Shown here one piece after another: positions 44,898-54,842 of a stretch of 54,842 nucleotides of DNA. The notes beneath the pieces were generated by a model that had not been told where the DNA came from, searched no databases, and saw nothing but the letters and a program-made list of their open reading frames with translations. The stretch lies in contig JAIPMN010000809.1 in assembly GCA_020650975.1 (NCBI GenBank), positions 1 to 54,842 of the forward strand, read 5' to 3'. The translations under genes were made by a program, and so were the position numbers. The stretch is from Apostichopus californicus. Lineage: Eukaryota > Echinodermata > Holothuroidea > Aspidochirotida > Stichopodidae. Every line of letters starts with the position of its first letter. Position 1 is the first letter of the stretch.

Positions 44898-45318
44898 ATA
44901 AGTGAAGCAAGAAAACATTTTATCAGTGTTTCTTTCAAGCCTAAGTTGGGAAAGAAAATCATATCTTCATTAAAATATGTCCTATTTGTTGCCTTCCTTT
45001 CATCTAAAAGTAAACAGCTGCTGAATTGAATGCGACAGTACTATATGATATAATTTTTCCTCTCGTGTTGTGGAAAATATATAGTATATAAGTATAGTAG
45101 ATTTGATGTCTAGTTCTCCAAATATGTTTAAATTTAATATATTCAAAGTTATTTAATAGTCAAAGTAAAATTGTTTTCTTTTGTAGATTTATTGTTTGTT
45201 TATCTCCTATCAACTTTCACCCCCCAAAAGTATTCCATAAAAGCTGGGTTTCTGGTGTTGTTTCAGTGATTAAATTTTATGGAATTAAAACTGCACATTT
45301 ATAACATCCTCAATCATT

Positions 45319-45735
45319 AATTTCCTCTCTTTCTCCTCCCCTCCCTCATCTTACCATACTCCTCTCCTTTCCCCTCACATCTCATATCCCCCCTCCTCCC
45401 ATCCCCTTCTCATCTTTATCTGCCTCCCTGAATTTCTCCTTCTCATTCCCTTCTCTCCTGTCACTACCCCTTGACCCTCATTTCCTTCTCTTCTTCCTTC
45501 CATCACATCTCCAGGCCTCTACCTCCTTCACATTCCCTGTCTCCCTCTCAATTCCCCCTCTAATCCCCTCCACCTCATTTCCCTCCCCCTCTTCTTCCCC
45601 TCTGCCTCTCTCATTCCCTTCTCTGTCCCCTTCCCCTCCTTCTTGTCACTATGCTTCCCCCTATACTTTCCTACAATCTCCTTCGTTTCCCCTGACCCCT
45701 TTATTCGCCCACTGTCCCCCCCCCCACCCCCTTAA
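45319..45735 (+). repeat. Long pyrimidine-rich (CT) tract
   Basis: About 415 bp consist almost entirely of C and T on the plus strand in irregular CTCC/TTCC order, ending in C10 (45716-45725) and a short C-rich block. It is not a clean microsatellite. Confidence 0.85.
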
Positions 45736-46930
45736 AAGGCATAGAAGACGCCCCAAACCGCGTGCAGACAGTAAATGAAACGTGATACCTTGTTATCTTT
45801 TATCTAGACCTGAGATGTCCATGCTGCTATGTACACTGTGTTGTGGGTATTGACTGTAGCTGTATGTATTGACTGTACACTAGTGTCTAATTACCGACGG
45901 TAGCAAGCTGTGTGTGTATTTTCTGGGATCGAAGGTGGTGTCTAACACTTCTGTTACACCTCATTCGAAACAAGGTCAGATTACCGGCATGAGACGTTTC
46001 TCTGTGCGCGAGTCTTCACACCCTTTAAAGATATGCTTGCTTCTGCTGATATGCCCTTTCTAATTTTGTTTCCATTCAAGACATTAACATTACAAATGGT
46101 GTGAGAAAAAACTACATTCGATGCGTAAGGCATGTTGGGACATGTTTGTTTGTTGAAACATTAATTTATTAATAAATTCATTGGTGAGGGGAAATTTACC
46201 GCCATCTTTATCCCACTTTGCATACAATAATTTGATAGAGTAAACAAGAAGACATTGGGTGGGGTCGTTTATCATCTCAAGTCTGACTCATCCTCCTGGA
46301 TAGAGTTGTTGGTGTTTTCCAATATGGTCTTCCCCAGTGTTAGTCACTTTGAGGTAATGATTACACTTTTAGAACTTGCGCCGCATATAATTACAACATA
46401 CACGCACGTACCAATGTAATATATAGGCGAGTCTAACTTGTAACTCTACATGCATTGTCATTAGTCATTATTCGTTAGAAAAAAATCCAACTGTCGTCGC
46501 GTCTTCGTTACGCACTGCACTATACAGTAATACAAAACTGCTATACCACAGCCAAGGAAAGAAAGTCTGCATTGGACTACGCTGATAGTCAATAAAATTC
46601 ACTGTTTTGAAAATATCAAGAAGGTAGTATTCTTCAAGATTGTTTATCTTTTTTGTTTAAAGCACCGTGCAAAGTCGAATTTCCAAGTAGGCCTAAAGTA
46701 AAAGTACATTTAGTTAACTTAGCCTAACGGATAGTGATATACCAAAGTTACCAGCCTAGTCCTAAGTACTTAGGGCCCAGCCTACACGGTAACTTAATGA
46801 AAGGCCTTAGGCTAATTGTAGTTAAGGCCCTAGGCCTACAGCGTGAGTAAGAATGTTAGGCCTAACGCTGGGGCTAGCGAAAATATGCATGATTTCAGTT
46901 GTTGCGAGTGATGAAAAGCAGAACTTATTT

Positions 46931-47192
46931 AAGACAAGGTACTACTACGGCCTAGGCTGGTCACATTGTTGTCCTGACTTTTTTTCAAAATTTGGCTCAC
47001 TTTGCCATCATTATTATTATTATTTTGTTAGGGGCTACGAGAATTATTTTATAGTTTGTTTGGTGCTATATAAAAATTATGTATTATTATTATTAATCAA
47101 AGCCTTTGTTGGATAAGACAAGGTACTACTACGGCCTAGGCTGGTCACATTGTTGTCCTCATTTTTTTTCAAAATTTGGCTCACTTTGCCAT
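46931..47192 (+). repeat. 78-bp direct duplication flanking a 106-bp spacer
   Basis: Copies at 46931-47008 and 47115-47192 start AAGACAAGGTACTACTACGG and differ at two positions. The spacer contains GGTGCTATATAAAAATTATG followed by ATT repeats, a tail style often seen in short interspersed elements. The layout suggests a large target duplication or a tandem duplication with an insertion. Confidence 0.75.
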
Positions 47193-48160
47193 GACTGCAA
47201 TGTAATGTAAACTAAAAACAATCCACATGGAATGTTCTTAGATCAAGCTTATCTTTTTGGAATTCAAATACAGCTTGTTAAAGCACATGTTACCATTAGG
47301 TAGGCTTAGCTGACCTCCAATTCAGAATATAAAAATTCTTTGTAAGATCACATATCAAACCAAATAGGCTAGAGCAAACATACGCCTAACGTTAGGCAAT
47401 TTCAAAAGTCCTCAGAATTGGCACGCTGTGCAAAGTACAACCAATGTCATGTTGAAAGCCTTTCCCTTCCCTCCAACTTCCCAATCGATCATGCAAATTT
47501 TGGCCGCCTTTTGCTTTATTGTTGATCTGACATTCATGACAAAAAATATCATAAACTTTCCATATTAATGACTGTGTGCTACTGTACCTAGTGTATGTTC
47601 TAATGAAATTCATGAGGCCAAACCACTGTTGCAGATACGTATGTTTGCATCATTCACTGTCCTTTCACACTATAAATATCTGTAGGTGAAACAGGATTTC
47701 CATGCGTTCGTAACTGGCGGGCTTTCTTCTAGTGAAAACATGAACCATTTGTCCTGGATCAGGTTACAACAAAACGTTTTGAAAGTGGTAGATCACTAGG
47801 CTACACTGGCTTCTGACCTATGTACTGCTGTATTAGAATTTTGCAGTTTAAGCGATTGTTTTGATCTTTAATAAATGTACAAGACAAATCAATTGGGAAG
47901 TTATATCCCCTTATCATATTTTTACCACAGATTTCTAGTATATTTATTTAACAAAGATCCTTAATAAAATCTCCTAACTTTAGTCAATATATTTCTTCAT
48001 CTTTTTTTACTTCTCATGCAGGTTTATAAATTATAACAGCCAGGGAAGTATTCACAACTTGAAGAGTCTCACAAGACCAGTATCCTCCTCTTATTAAAAA
48101 CCTGTTGATGGTTTTCATTCATATTTTACGGTGAAAAAGAAATAACTAACATTTGACAAA

Positions 48161-51100
48161 ATGGCTCAACGGAGCACGGTGCAAACAACAACAACAGTGT
48201 CTCCTGACTTAGAGGAGAATGTTAACGAGCAAACGGAAGGGATAGTCCAAAGTTTCTTTTACCAGCGATTTCAAATGGACATGCAAAGTTCAGAGAGTGA
48301 AGTATGTGTGTCAACTCCTAGTGTTCCAGAGTTTTCCCAGTATCAAATGAATCCTTTGAGGTGAGTTTCAAAGTTCTTTAAGTACTTGTACTGAAGCAAA
48401 TAAGAAATGGAATAACTGGCATTTACAATTACAGTGAACTAACTACTGCATACACAAAGTAAGAGATATATTAGAACAGTTACCGATGCAGCAACAACAG
48501 CAGTTATAAACAAAGCCATTCAAATGTTATTCACAATATTAATCACTGGTCAGTAAGACCAGTGACCTTAATTATCATTCAAATTTAGAGAATATTATCG
48601 GCATAGATAGTGTTTACTTTGAAAGTTTATTGTCAACCTTGTGGGTATGTAACTACACTACTATCACATTCATCAATATTGCCCTTAAATATACTAGGAA
48701 ATCAAAGTCACTCATCCTCAAATCTACATGAAAAACTTTTCTGCCACACTCCAAAGAATTCTTGCTCACAAAGGTATGTTGTCTAGTTTCACACTCCTGT
48801 ATATCTGGCAATAATTTGTACTTTCTGAAGTTTTGAGGTCACACCATTGGCTTTAAAACTATAGATCATTTTCTCAAGTTCTGTGTTTTCACCTTTACAC
48901 ATGTATGTATGTTTACACATTTTTACAAAGGTTTACACAGGTTTACACAGTTAACCATTTAACCTGCAGCATACAGTGTATGCAAAATTAATATAAGCAG
49001 CAATTTGCTATGAAAACTTGTTCAACTGCTACACAGTTGAAAAGAATTTTTTGTATGCTCATAAAATATATTTGGTAGTGTACAGAAACAAAAATAATCA
49101 ATTAAGTTGTTGTGCAGAATGTAAACAATATATAATAGACCCCCTAAACTTGTGATATATTTTGTTATGGTTGATCTTGTTTACAGTCCTTCGACACAAA
49201 TAGGCAGGAGATTGGCAGAGATCGGTGACCAAATCAACGACCAGTACGAAGGAGAATTCCGTTCCATGATAACATCTTTACACATCACTCCATCCACAGC
49301 TTACAGTGCGTTTGCTGGTGTTGCCAGGAGGTGAGCTAATATTTGTTTTTTTTTTCTGGAGTAGCATTGCAATGATATGACTATAAGTTAATGATGTCAA
49401 GAATTTTGGGTGAAGCATTAGTAAACATGTACCTGTGACTCCCAGCTGTGATATTTTCATGATTGGTTTAAGCAGATGATAGTATCATTCCAGGTTATAA
49501 TATGCAGGTGTTTTTTTTTTTTATTTATTTATTTATTTATTTTTTTATTACTTGCAGTTCCTAGCAACTCATTTACCAGCATCATTAAGTTAATTATTAA
49601 TTGTCTACAATATGTAAAAAAAACACCAATTGGATGACAGATTTCGAGGCAAGTATGTCAAAATGACTTACTTTTCAGACTTGAATGAGATCGAAAATTA
49701 ATCAAGTGCTTTCCAATGGAATTACAGTCTGTCAAATGGAATTTGCACAATGTTTGGCTTAAAACATAATTTAATCTTTAAAGCAGCCCTGTTTTGGGGC
49801 AATGAGTTTAATTTTTGGAAGGATTAGATAAATAGATAAATCCTTCAGTGTAACAGACTACAGACAGAGCTACCAGAATATCCCATTAAAGATAATTGGC
49901 ACACATATGGTAGACTGTATTTATTACAAGCAGCTGGATGCTATAAGCACAGTTTCCATCTATTATCATTAACAACAAAGTAAACAAGAGGGCAATTGCA
50001 GCCTTCATCTCATATGCACTAGATTGACCTTTGACCTCGATTCTTAACAACCACAATAAGTACAATTTTAAAATTTGCCCCATTATTCTCTACATATCTT
50101 GTGGTATAATGACCTTTGACCTATGACATCTTCAATCACGCAGGTTTTCATGGTCAGGCACCTACTGTACCCACCAAGTTTGAACGTGATCAAACTTACA
50201 TTGTAGGGGTAGTGGGCAACACACTTTTTCGCACAATTTAGGCCAAAGTGACCTTTGACCTCAGTTGATCTTTAACACCGACCCTAAACATCTACATCTG
50301 TCCGTTCTAAGCTCTGTCTAAGCTCTGTCATTCCCTACATATTGTGTGGTTTAATGCCATATTCCTACATGCTGACAAACAGAAAATGGCTAAAACTGCA
50401 ATTTTAAAGTTTCTTGACCTTTGACCTATGATATTATCAATCACGCAGGTATTTGTTTACATGGTCAGGCACCTACCCACCAAGTTTGAAGTTCATCAGA
50501 TTTATGGTCTAGGAGGAGTTTATGACACACTGTTTTGCTCACACACCCACGTTCAATATCTTATCTCCCTATACATTACATGTAGGGAGATGAGATATAA
50601 ACCACCATGTGATAACAATGTATGATGAGTGTTAGTTGATCTTCAACATATCATTGCCCAGACACTGTTTGAGGTTTAAGTATTAGTTTAATTAAACTCA
50701 AATTTAGACACAAAGTGGCAACTTTGACAATATATGTGACTGTTTAACTTTGTGACTGATAATTTAACTCTCCAATGTAATGGCCTAAATTGTTGTAGTG
50801 TTCATTCACTCATTTACAGTGTTACATTCCCAGCAAATTGCAAAATTTTACAGAATTATTTTACACAAAGAACGGTGTGTATATAGTACAAACAGTTTTT
50901 GCACAATATAACAGATCTACTGCTATCTACAGTACGGTACTTATTGTACCTTTGTTGCATGCAAAAGGAGAAAACTGAAGTCCATACATATTAAATTGTT
51001 TTTTCCCAGAAGTTCTTCACATGACCTTCTGGGTAGAACTAAACAAACACTTAAAAAATTTGCAAAGTTGATATCTAAACAGTTTCGCAGCTTGCACAGT

Positions 51101-54100
51101 TTATCAAAGTCAACTCAATAAGCGCGCTTTGAATTTTCAAGTGGGTGATAGAAAAAAATTCAAAAAATATTTGTTAGTTTTCTATCGGGAGATGTATATA
51201 CTATATACTGGAACTGTGTCAAATATTATCTGACTTATAAGGAAGAGAAGGCCACTGTACATAGATATGCAGGAAGTACTGCATGTGATTCCAAAGTATC
51301 ATCGGCATTAACTTACACAGATTATTGTAGCCCGGAATAATGTAACCGTTATGATCGCATCGCAAAATGCTATTTCAAAATGGGCAAGTTGCTAAATCAA
51401 GTGCAAAGATGTAGATCTAGCAGTTTTTGTTTACAGCCTTACAGGAACTATGTAGTACTCTATAGGAGACAACGTTCAGAACCATCAAAACTGTAAAGTC
51501 TGTACTGGACGTTCACAAAATTTGAACACTAAATGAATCCCTGGTATTACAGTTTACACAGTACTGTATGTGGGTGGTAAATGTATGCAGTATATGATAA
51601 ACAAGATGTAAGGCCAAAAGGCATAAAAGAAAACCATTCAAAAGGAGCCATTTTGTCAATATGAGTGAGCAATTGAGTGTGAAAAATACCAAAAGTGGGT
51701 CCAAAATATCAATTTTGGTGATACACTTGTGAACTCAAGCATGAAAGTTAAACTCTATATATTTGCTTTTTGATTTGCTGCACAGTGGAGGTAACGTTGT
51801 GAAGGTTGTAAAGAGAAGTTTCAGCAAGTGCAATCAAAATTTGGTCGTCCTCAGACTGTAAAAAAAATTTGCCCAGGGCTTTATTAAACTTTTGAGGTTA
51901 CTAATTTGCTAAGTAGTGGAATTCCATTGATTACAATCACTAATTAGATCTTTAAGTTATTTCTGATAGCTGTCCAATTTATGTTTGAATATAATTATGT
52001 AATAGTCTAAAGAGCTGTGAAAAGGAAACCCAATGGAAACTATAGGAAACCCAATGTAAACTACAGCTTTGAAAACATTTCATAATATCAAGGACAAACA
52101 AACTAGCATGTTTCTTGACAAACTTTTCTAGTATTTCAGTTTTAGAAAAAATATGAATTCAGTTCTAGGTTTGTGTGGTGAAAATGTATTCAAAACTTTG
52201 ATATGATTTTTTGTCAAAGAATGGATATATGCCCTGTATCTCATTATGAATGTAAGCAAATTTTATAGGGGATTGAATTTGTAGCGAAGATGTAACAACT
52301 TTCTTCCAAACAATTCAGTACAAAACAAGACTTATTCCCTAAAAAATGCTTAGCAGATCTGGGGTAAAATATTGTTTTTAGTCTTACAGTCAGAACTGTG
52401 GTATCCTTCTTCTTTTTTTTTTTGAGTTCTGCTAAGATATCTTTGCCTTGCAAGTCAGTAAACTTACCCATCTCTGCAGTGACACATTGAAGCTTTCTTG
52501 AAATCTGCAAAAGTTTATCTTTTTTATATTTTTATTTATTAAGTTTTTTCTAATTAAGTTTATTTATGTATATGGCAGAATTTGGATAAATGGTTCGTAC
52601 AGTTAATGGCTTATGTGTCCATGTAGTCCGCACAGTTGGTTACAAGAGTTTATGTAAGGTATTGTACCATCATCCATGTCACACTTGTCACACAAAGAAA
52701 TTGTACAAAAAGTATAAGAGTCCTGTTTCTGATTTCAAATTCAATTGGAATCCATTATGTTTTAGGTCCAATAGTATTAAGTACTGTTATCATTACTAAG
52801 CATATTGTTTTGTAAGTTTAATGTTTGCTAGAGATGTTATACAACGTTGAAGTGTCAGTGGGTTATTTTTATTCGATCATCGATGTGTAACTTTTTTGAT
52901 TTGATTTGATTAATTACAGGTTATTCACTCAAGGGATCAATTGGGGGAGGATCGCAGCTCTGCTGATGTTTGGTTATCGCATCGGCATGGAAGTCCAACG
53001 AAGTTTCGGACAGTTCATTAACAGGATTATTCAAAACCTTGTGAAATTCATTATTACGGAGAAAATATCATCATGGATTGCGTCTCAAGGTGGTTGGGTA
53101 AGATGCTCAATATTATGATCCTGCTCCGAAAGGAGATCACACCAATACATTATTTTATATGTTTTTATCTGGAATTCATACAACTTCAACAAAAAAAATG
53201 TGTAAGTTGAATGTTGCTATATAATGACAGCCATTAATGTGATGTATAGCATAGAGCTGTCTTGGTAATGACCTTGTTATTGTACGCACCATTTCTACAG
53301 CAATATTCCAGACTCCCTATTCCCAACCTTTTGTAGCAGATTTAGCAGAAACGTATGACAGTTTTACAGATTTATAAGTTGATATAATGATACAGTATTT
53401 TGTGAACATCGGGTGGGGAAGGGGAGGAGTAGTGATGAGGTAGGGGGTTCAATCCTTCCCCCTCCCCTAAGGGGAGGGGGGAGGATTGAAGGGATGATAG
53501 AATTTAAGTGGATGCCCATGAAATCCGCAATTTAAGGAATCTATTAAGAACTCTTGAAAATATTCTTCATAATAATGATGAACATGTTTTTCGGTTACTC
53601 AGTATGTACTACATTTGCACCTTCCTTGGTATGTAACTGATGCAACTTCTATACGAATTTGTTACACAAATAAATATCCATTCCAGGGCATATATCGGGA
53701 TTGGTTGGTAGGTAAAGATATTGAAAATTGGTTGGCTGGCAGTGCTGTCGATGTAAATCTAATGTTATCAGTGACTGATGACGGAAAATAAATTTGACTA
53801 TGGAACAGCGATTTTATGGAATAGCAGCTAGCTAAAATAAAATAATCAGAATCACAACTCAATAATATGCTTCCTGTAGATAAATAATCTCTCTTCTCCA
53901 TTCCTTTCTCTTTTGAAATATGGAACATCGATTTTATGGAATAACAACTAGCTAAAATGTAATAATCAGAATCACAACTCAATATCATGCTTCCTGTAGA
54001 TAAATAATCTGTTCTCCATTCCTTTCTCTTTTGAAATATGGAACATCAATTTTATGGAATAGTAGCTAGCTAAGTATAATAATCAGAATCACAACTCAAT

Positions 54101-54375
54101 ATCAGGCTTCCTGTAGATAAATAATGTCTGTCCTCTGTGCCTCTTTCTTTTCAACTATGAAACAGTGATTTCATGAAATAGCAGTTAGCAAACATAGTCA
54201 TCTATCACAACTCAATATCATGCTTCCTGTATATAATAAATAATCTCTCTCCTGTTCTTCTATTCAGTATTCAGCGTTAACGTTCAGATTTGACAACAAC
54301 AACGTCAAGGCCATCGTAGCCATCACGGCCCTGGCTGCATTCACAGTGTTCGCAGTCTGGATGAGTCATAGATGA
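48161..54375 (+). CDS. BAK1: BAK-type Bcl-2 family effector, 4 coding exons
   Basis: Exons: 48161-48360, 49187-49330, 52920-53097 and 54268-54375, giving 209 residues (human BAK 211). Bak permeabilises the outer mitochondrial membrane during apoptosis. BH3 is seen as IGRRLAEIGDQIN (exon 2, with the L...GD core). BH1 is LFTQGINWGRIAALLMFGY (split at the exon 2/3 boundary region). BH2 is WIASQGGW at the end of exon 3. The C-terminal anchor is a hydrophobic helix, VKAIVAITALAAFTVFAVW, followed by MSHR (exon 4). The order of motifs, the full set of BH1-BH3 and the closer match to BAK than BAX around SxxxIGRRLAEIGDQIN..Y support a BAK-type effector rather than an anti-apoptotic member. The start codon is the first ATG after the presumed acceptor and gives the normal length. 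Confidence 0.93.
49511..49555 (+). repeat. T-run and (TTTA)n microsatellite
   Basis: A T11 run followed by about five TTTA units and another T run in BAK intron 2. Confidence 0.85.
50025..50540 (+). repeat. Duplicated interspersed repeat with four DR1 motifs
   Basis: TGACCTTTGACC occurs at 50025, 50110, 50249 and 50415. Two longer copies share TGACCTATGA, AATCACGCAGGT, CATGGTCAGGCACCTAC and CCACCAAGTTTGAA in the same order (about 50110-50220 and 50415-50530), 305 bp apart. This is a diverged direct duplication of a repeat unit in BAK intron 2; the family is not identified. Confidence 0.75.
53795..54256 (+). repeat. About 119-bp tandem array x4 before BAK exon 4
   Basis: Units start near TATGGAACA(G/T)CGATTTTATGG at about 53799, 53919, 54037 and 54156, with periods of 118-120 bp. 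Each contains ATCAGAATCACAACTCAAT (lost in part in unit 4), TGCTTCCTGTAGATAAATAAT and a pyrimidine-rich end. The last unit's pyrimidine end runs straight into the exon 4 acceptor (TTCTATTCAG, 54267). Confidence 0.9.
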
Positions 54376-54842
54376 GATCAAAGACTACCGTATGGCTGAG
54401 GCTTCTAACTGTGCAAGTGTCTTCATGGTTTTTGTTGAAGTCCGAGGGCCACAGGAGTCAAAACCTCGACTTGCGATTTAAGAGGAGGAGGAGGAGGAGA
54501 ACGACGCGCTATATAGGAGGGATGCGAGAAGGATGTACCCCCGGTCTCTGCTTTCTCAGATACCTTGAAGGAGGGGAGTACCGTGGTAGAGGGAACAGGC
54601 TCGCTGGGGTAAATGACTCGTCTTTACTCTAGCTGCCGTTCAAGCTGTGAAGTTGTCAAGCGCCCGGTACTTGAAGCTACTTAATCGTTATCTTATTATC
54701 AATGTATTATTTCTGTACCCCATCATAAAGAGCAATTCTGTCTTGACCGTTTTAAGGAAAAGTAAGTTGTTTCTGTTACACCATACGTATGTAGTGAATT
54801 CCATTCTTGAACTATACTGCATATATATATATATCTGCATAT
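54376..54842. other. BAK 3' flank
   Basis: Presumed BAK 3' UTR and downstream DNA. No AATAAA is seen before the window ends. A purine-rich GGAGGAGGAGG stretch lies near 54484 and an AT microsatellite sits near the right edge. Confidence 0.5.

Larger units (their letters stand above)
44375..48160. other. YJU2 to BAK intergenic region
   Basis: This contains the YJU2 3' UTR, a 400-bp pyrimidine-rich tract, a duplicated 78-bp segment and the BAK promoter. AGGCCTA-type palindromes cluster at 46690-46960. A possible 3' splice site (TTCTCATGCAG ending 48021) before the BAK ATG suggests an upstream untranslated exon. I see no additional gene I can support. Confidence 0.5.

Noticed and set aside
46272..46332. 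Minus-strand coding-like stretch (KTILENTNNSIQEDESDLR then stop)
   Set aside because: It looks like a charged C-terminal exon, but the upstream acceptor is poor (no pyrimidine tract, GGGGAAG) and no partner exons were found on the minus strand.

Overview
The window is nuclear DNA of an animal: about 55 kb, AT-rich, with long introns, GT-AG splicing, interspersed repeats and one assembly gap (20918-20982). Protein relatedness (cortactin, SmE, Spc24, Yju2, Bak), the frequent TAGGCCTA-type vocabulary and the repeat types suggest a non-vertebrate deuterostome. An echinoderm, possibly a sea cucumber, is my best guess, but this is inference and the species cannot be fixed from the sequence.

Layout. 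1-2830: gene-poor flank with inverted repeats. 2831-7260: a complete-length but broken Ty3/gypsy (Mag-like) LTR retrotransposon, with 171-bp LTRs, a tRNA-Ser-type primer site, a polypurine tract and gag-pol interrupted by stops and frameshifts. 7694-24764 (+): a 12-exon cortactin gene whose 37-residue actin-binding repeats sit mostly in one exon. 29394-31334 (-): a 5-exon SNRPE (SmE) gene. 33726-36745 (+): a 5-exon SPC24 kinetochore gene, divergent from SNRPE. 39676-44374 (+): a 7-exon YJU2/CCDC94 splicing-factor gene. 48161-54375 (+): a 4-exon BAK-type Bcl-2 effector gene. Exon boundaries were worked out by hand from splice signals, reading phase and protein-family similarity. All internal phases close, except that the acceptor of SPC24 exon 3 has two in-phase options.

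The most interesting signals are minor-spliceosome (U12-type) introns in two adjacent divergent genes. SNRPE intron 1 has GTATCCTTT and TCCTTGAC. SPC24 intron 4 has GTATCCTT and TTCCTTGAC. SPC24 intron 2 has ATATCCTTT and is probably AT-AC. SmE is itself a core component of the minor-spliceosome snRNPs, and Yju2 next door is a major-spliceosome factor, so the neighbourhood is rich in splicing genes. Other points: two hAT-type MITEs with perfect 8-bp target duplications, tandem arrays placed exactly on splice sites (cortactin exon 6 donor, BAK exon 4 acceptor), a hammerhead-ribozyme-like motif at 25903-25941, and clusters of DR1 nuclear-receptor motifs inside repeats. No tRNA, rRNA or CRISPR locus was seen.
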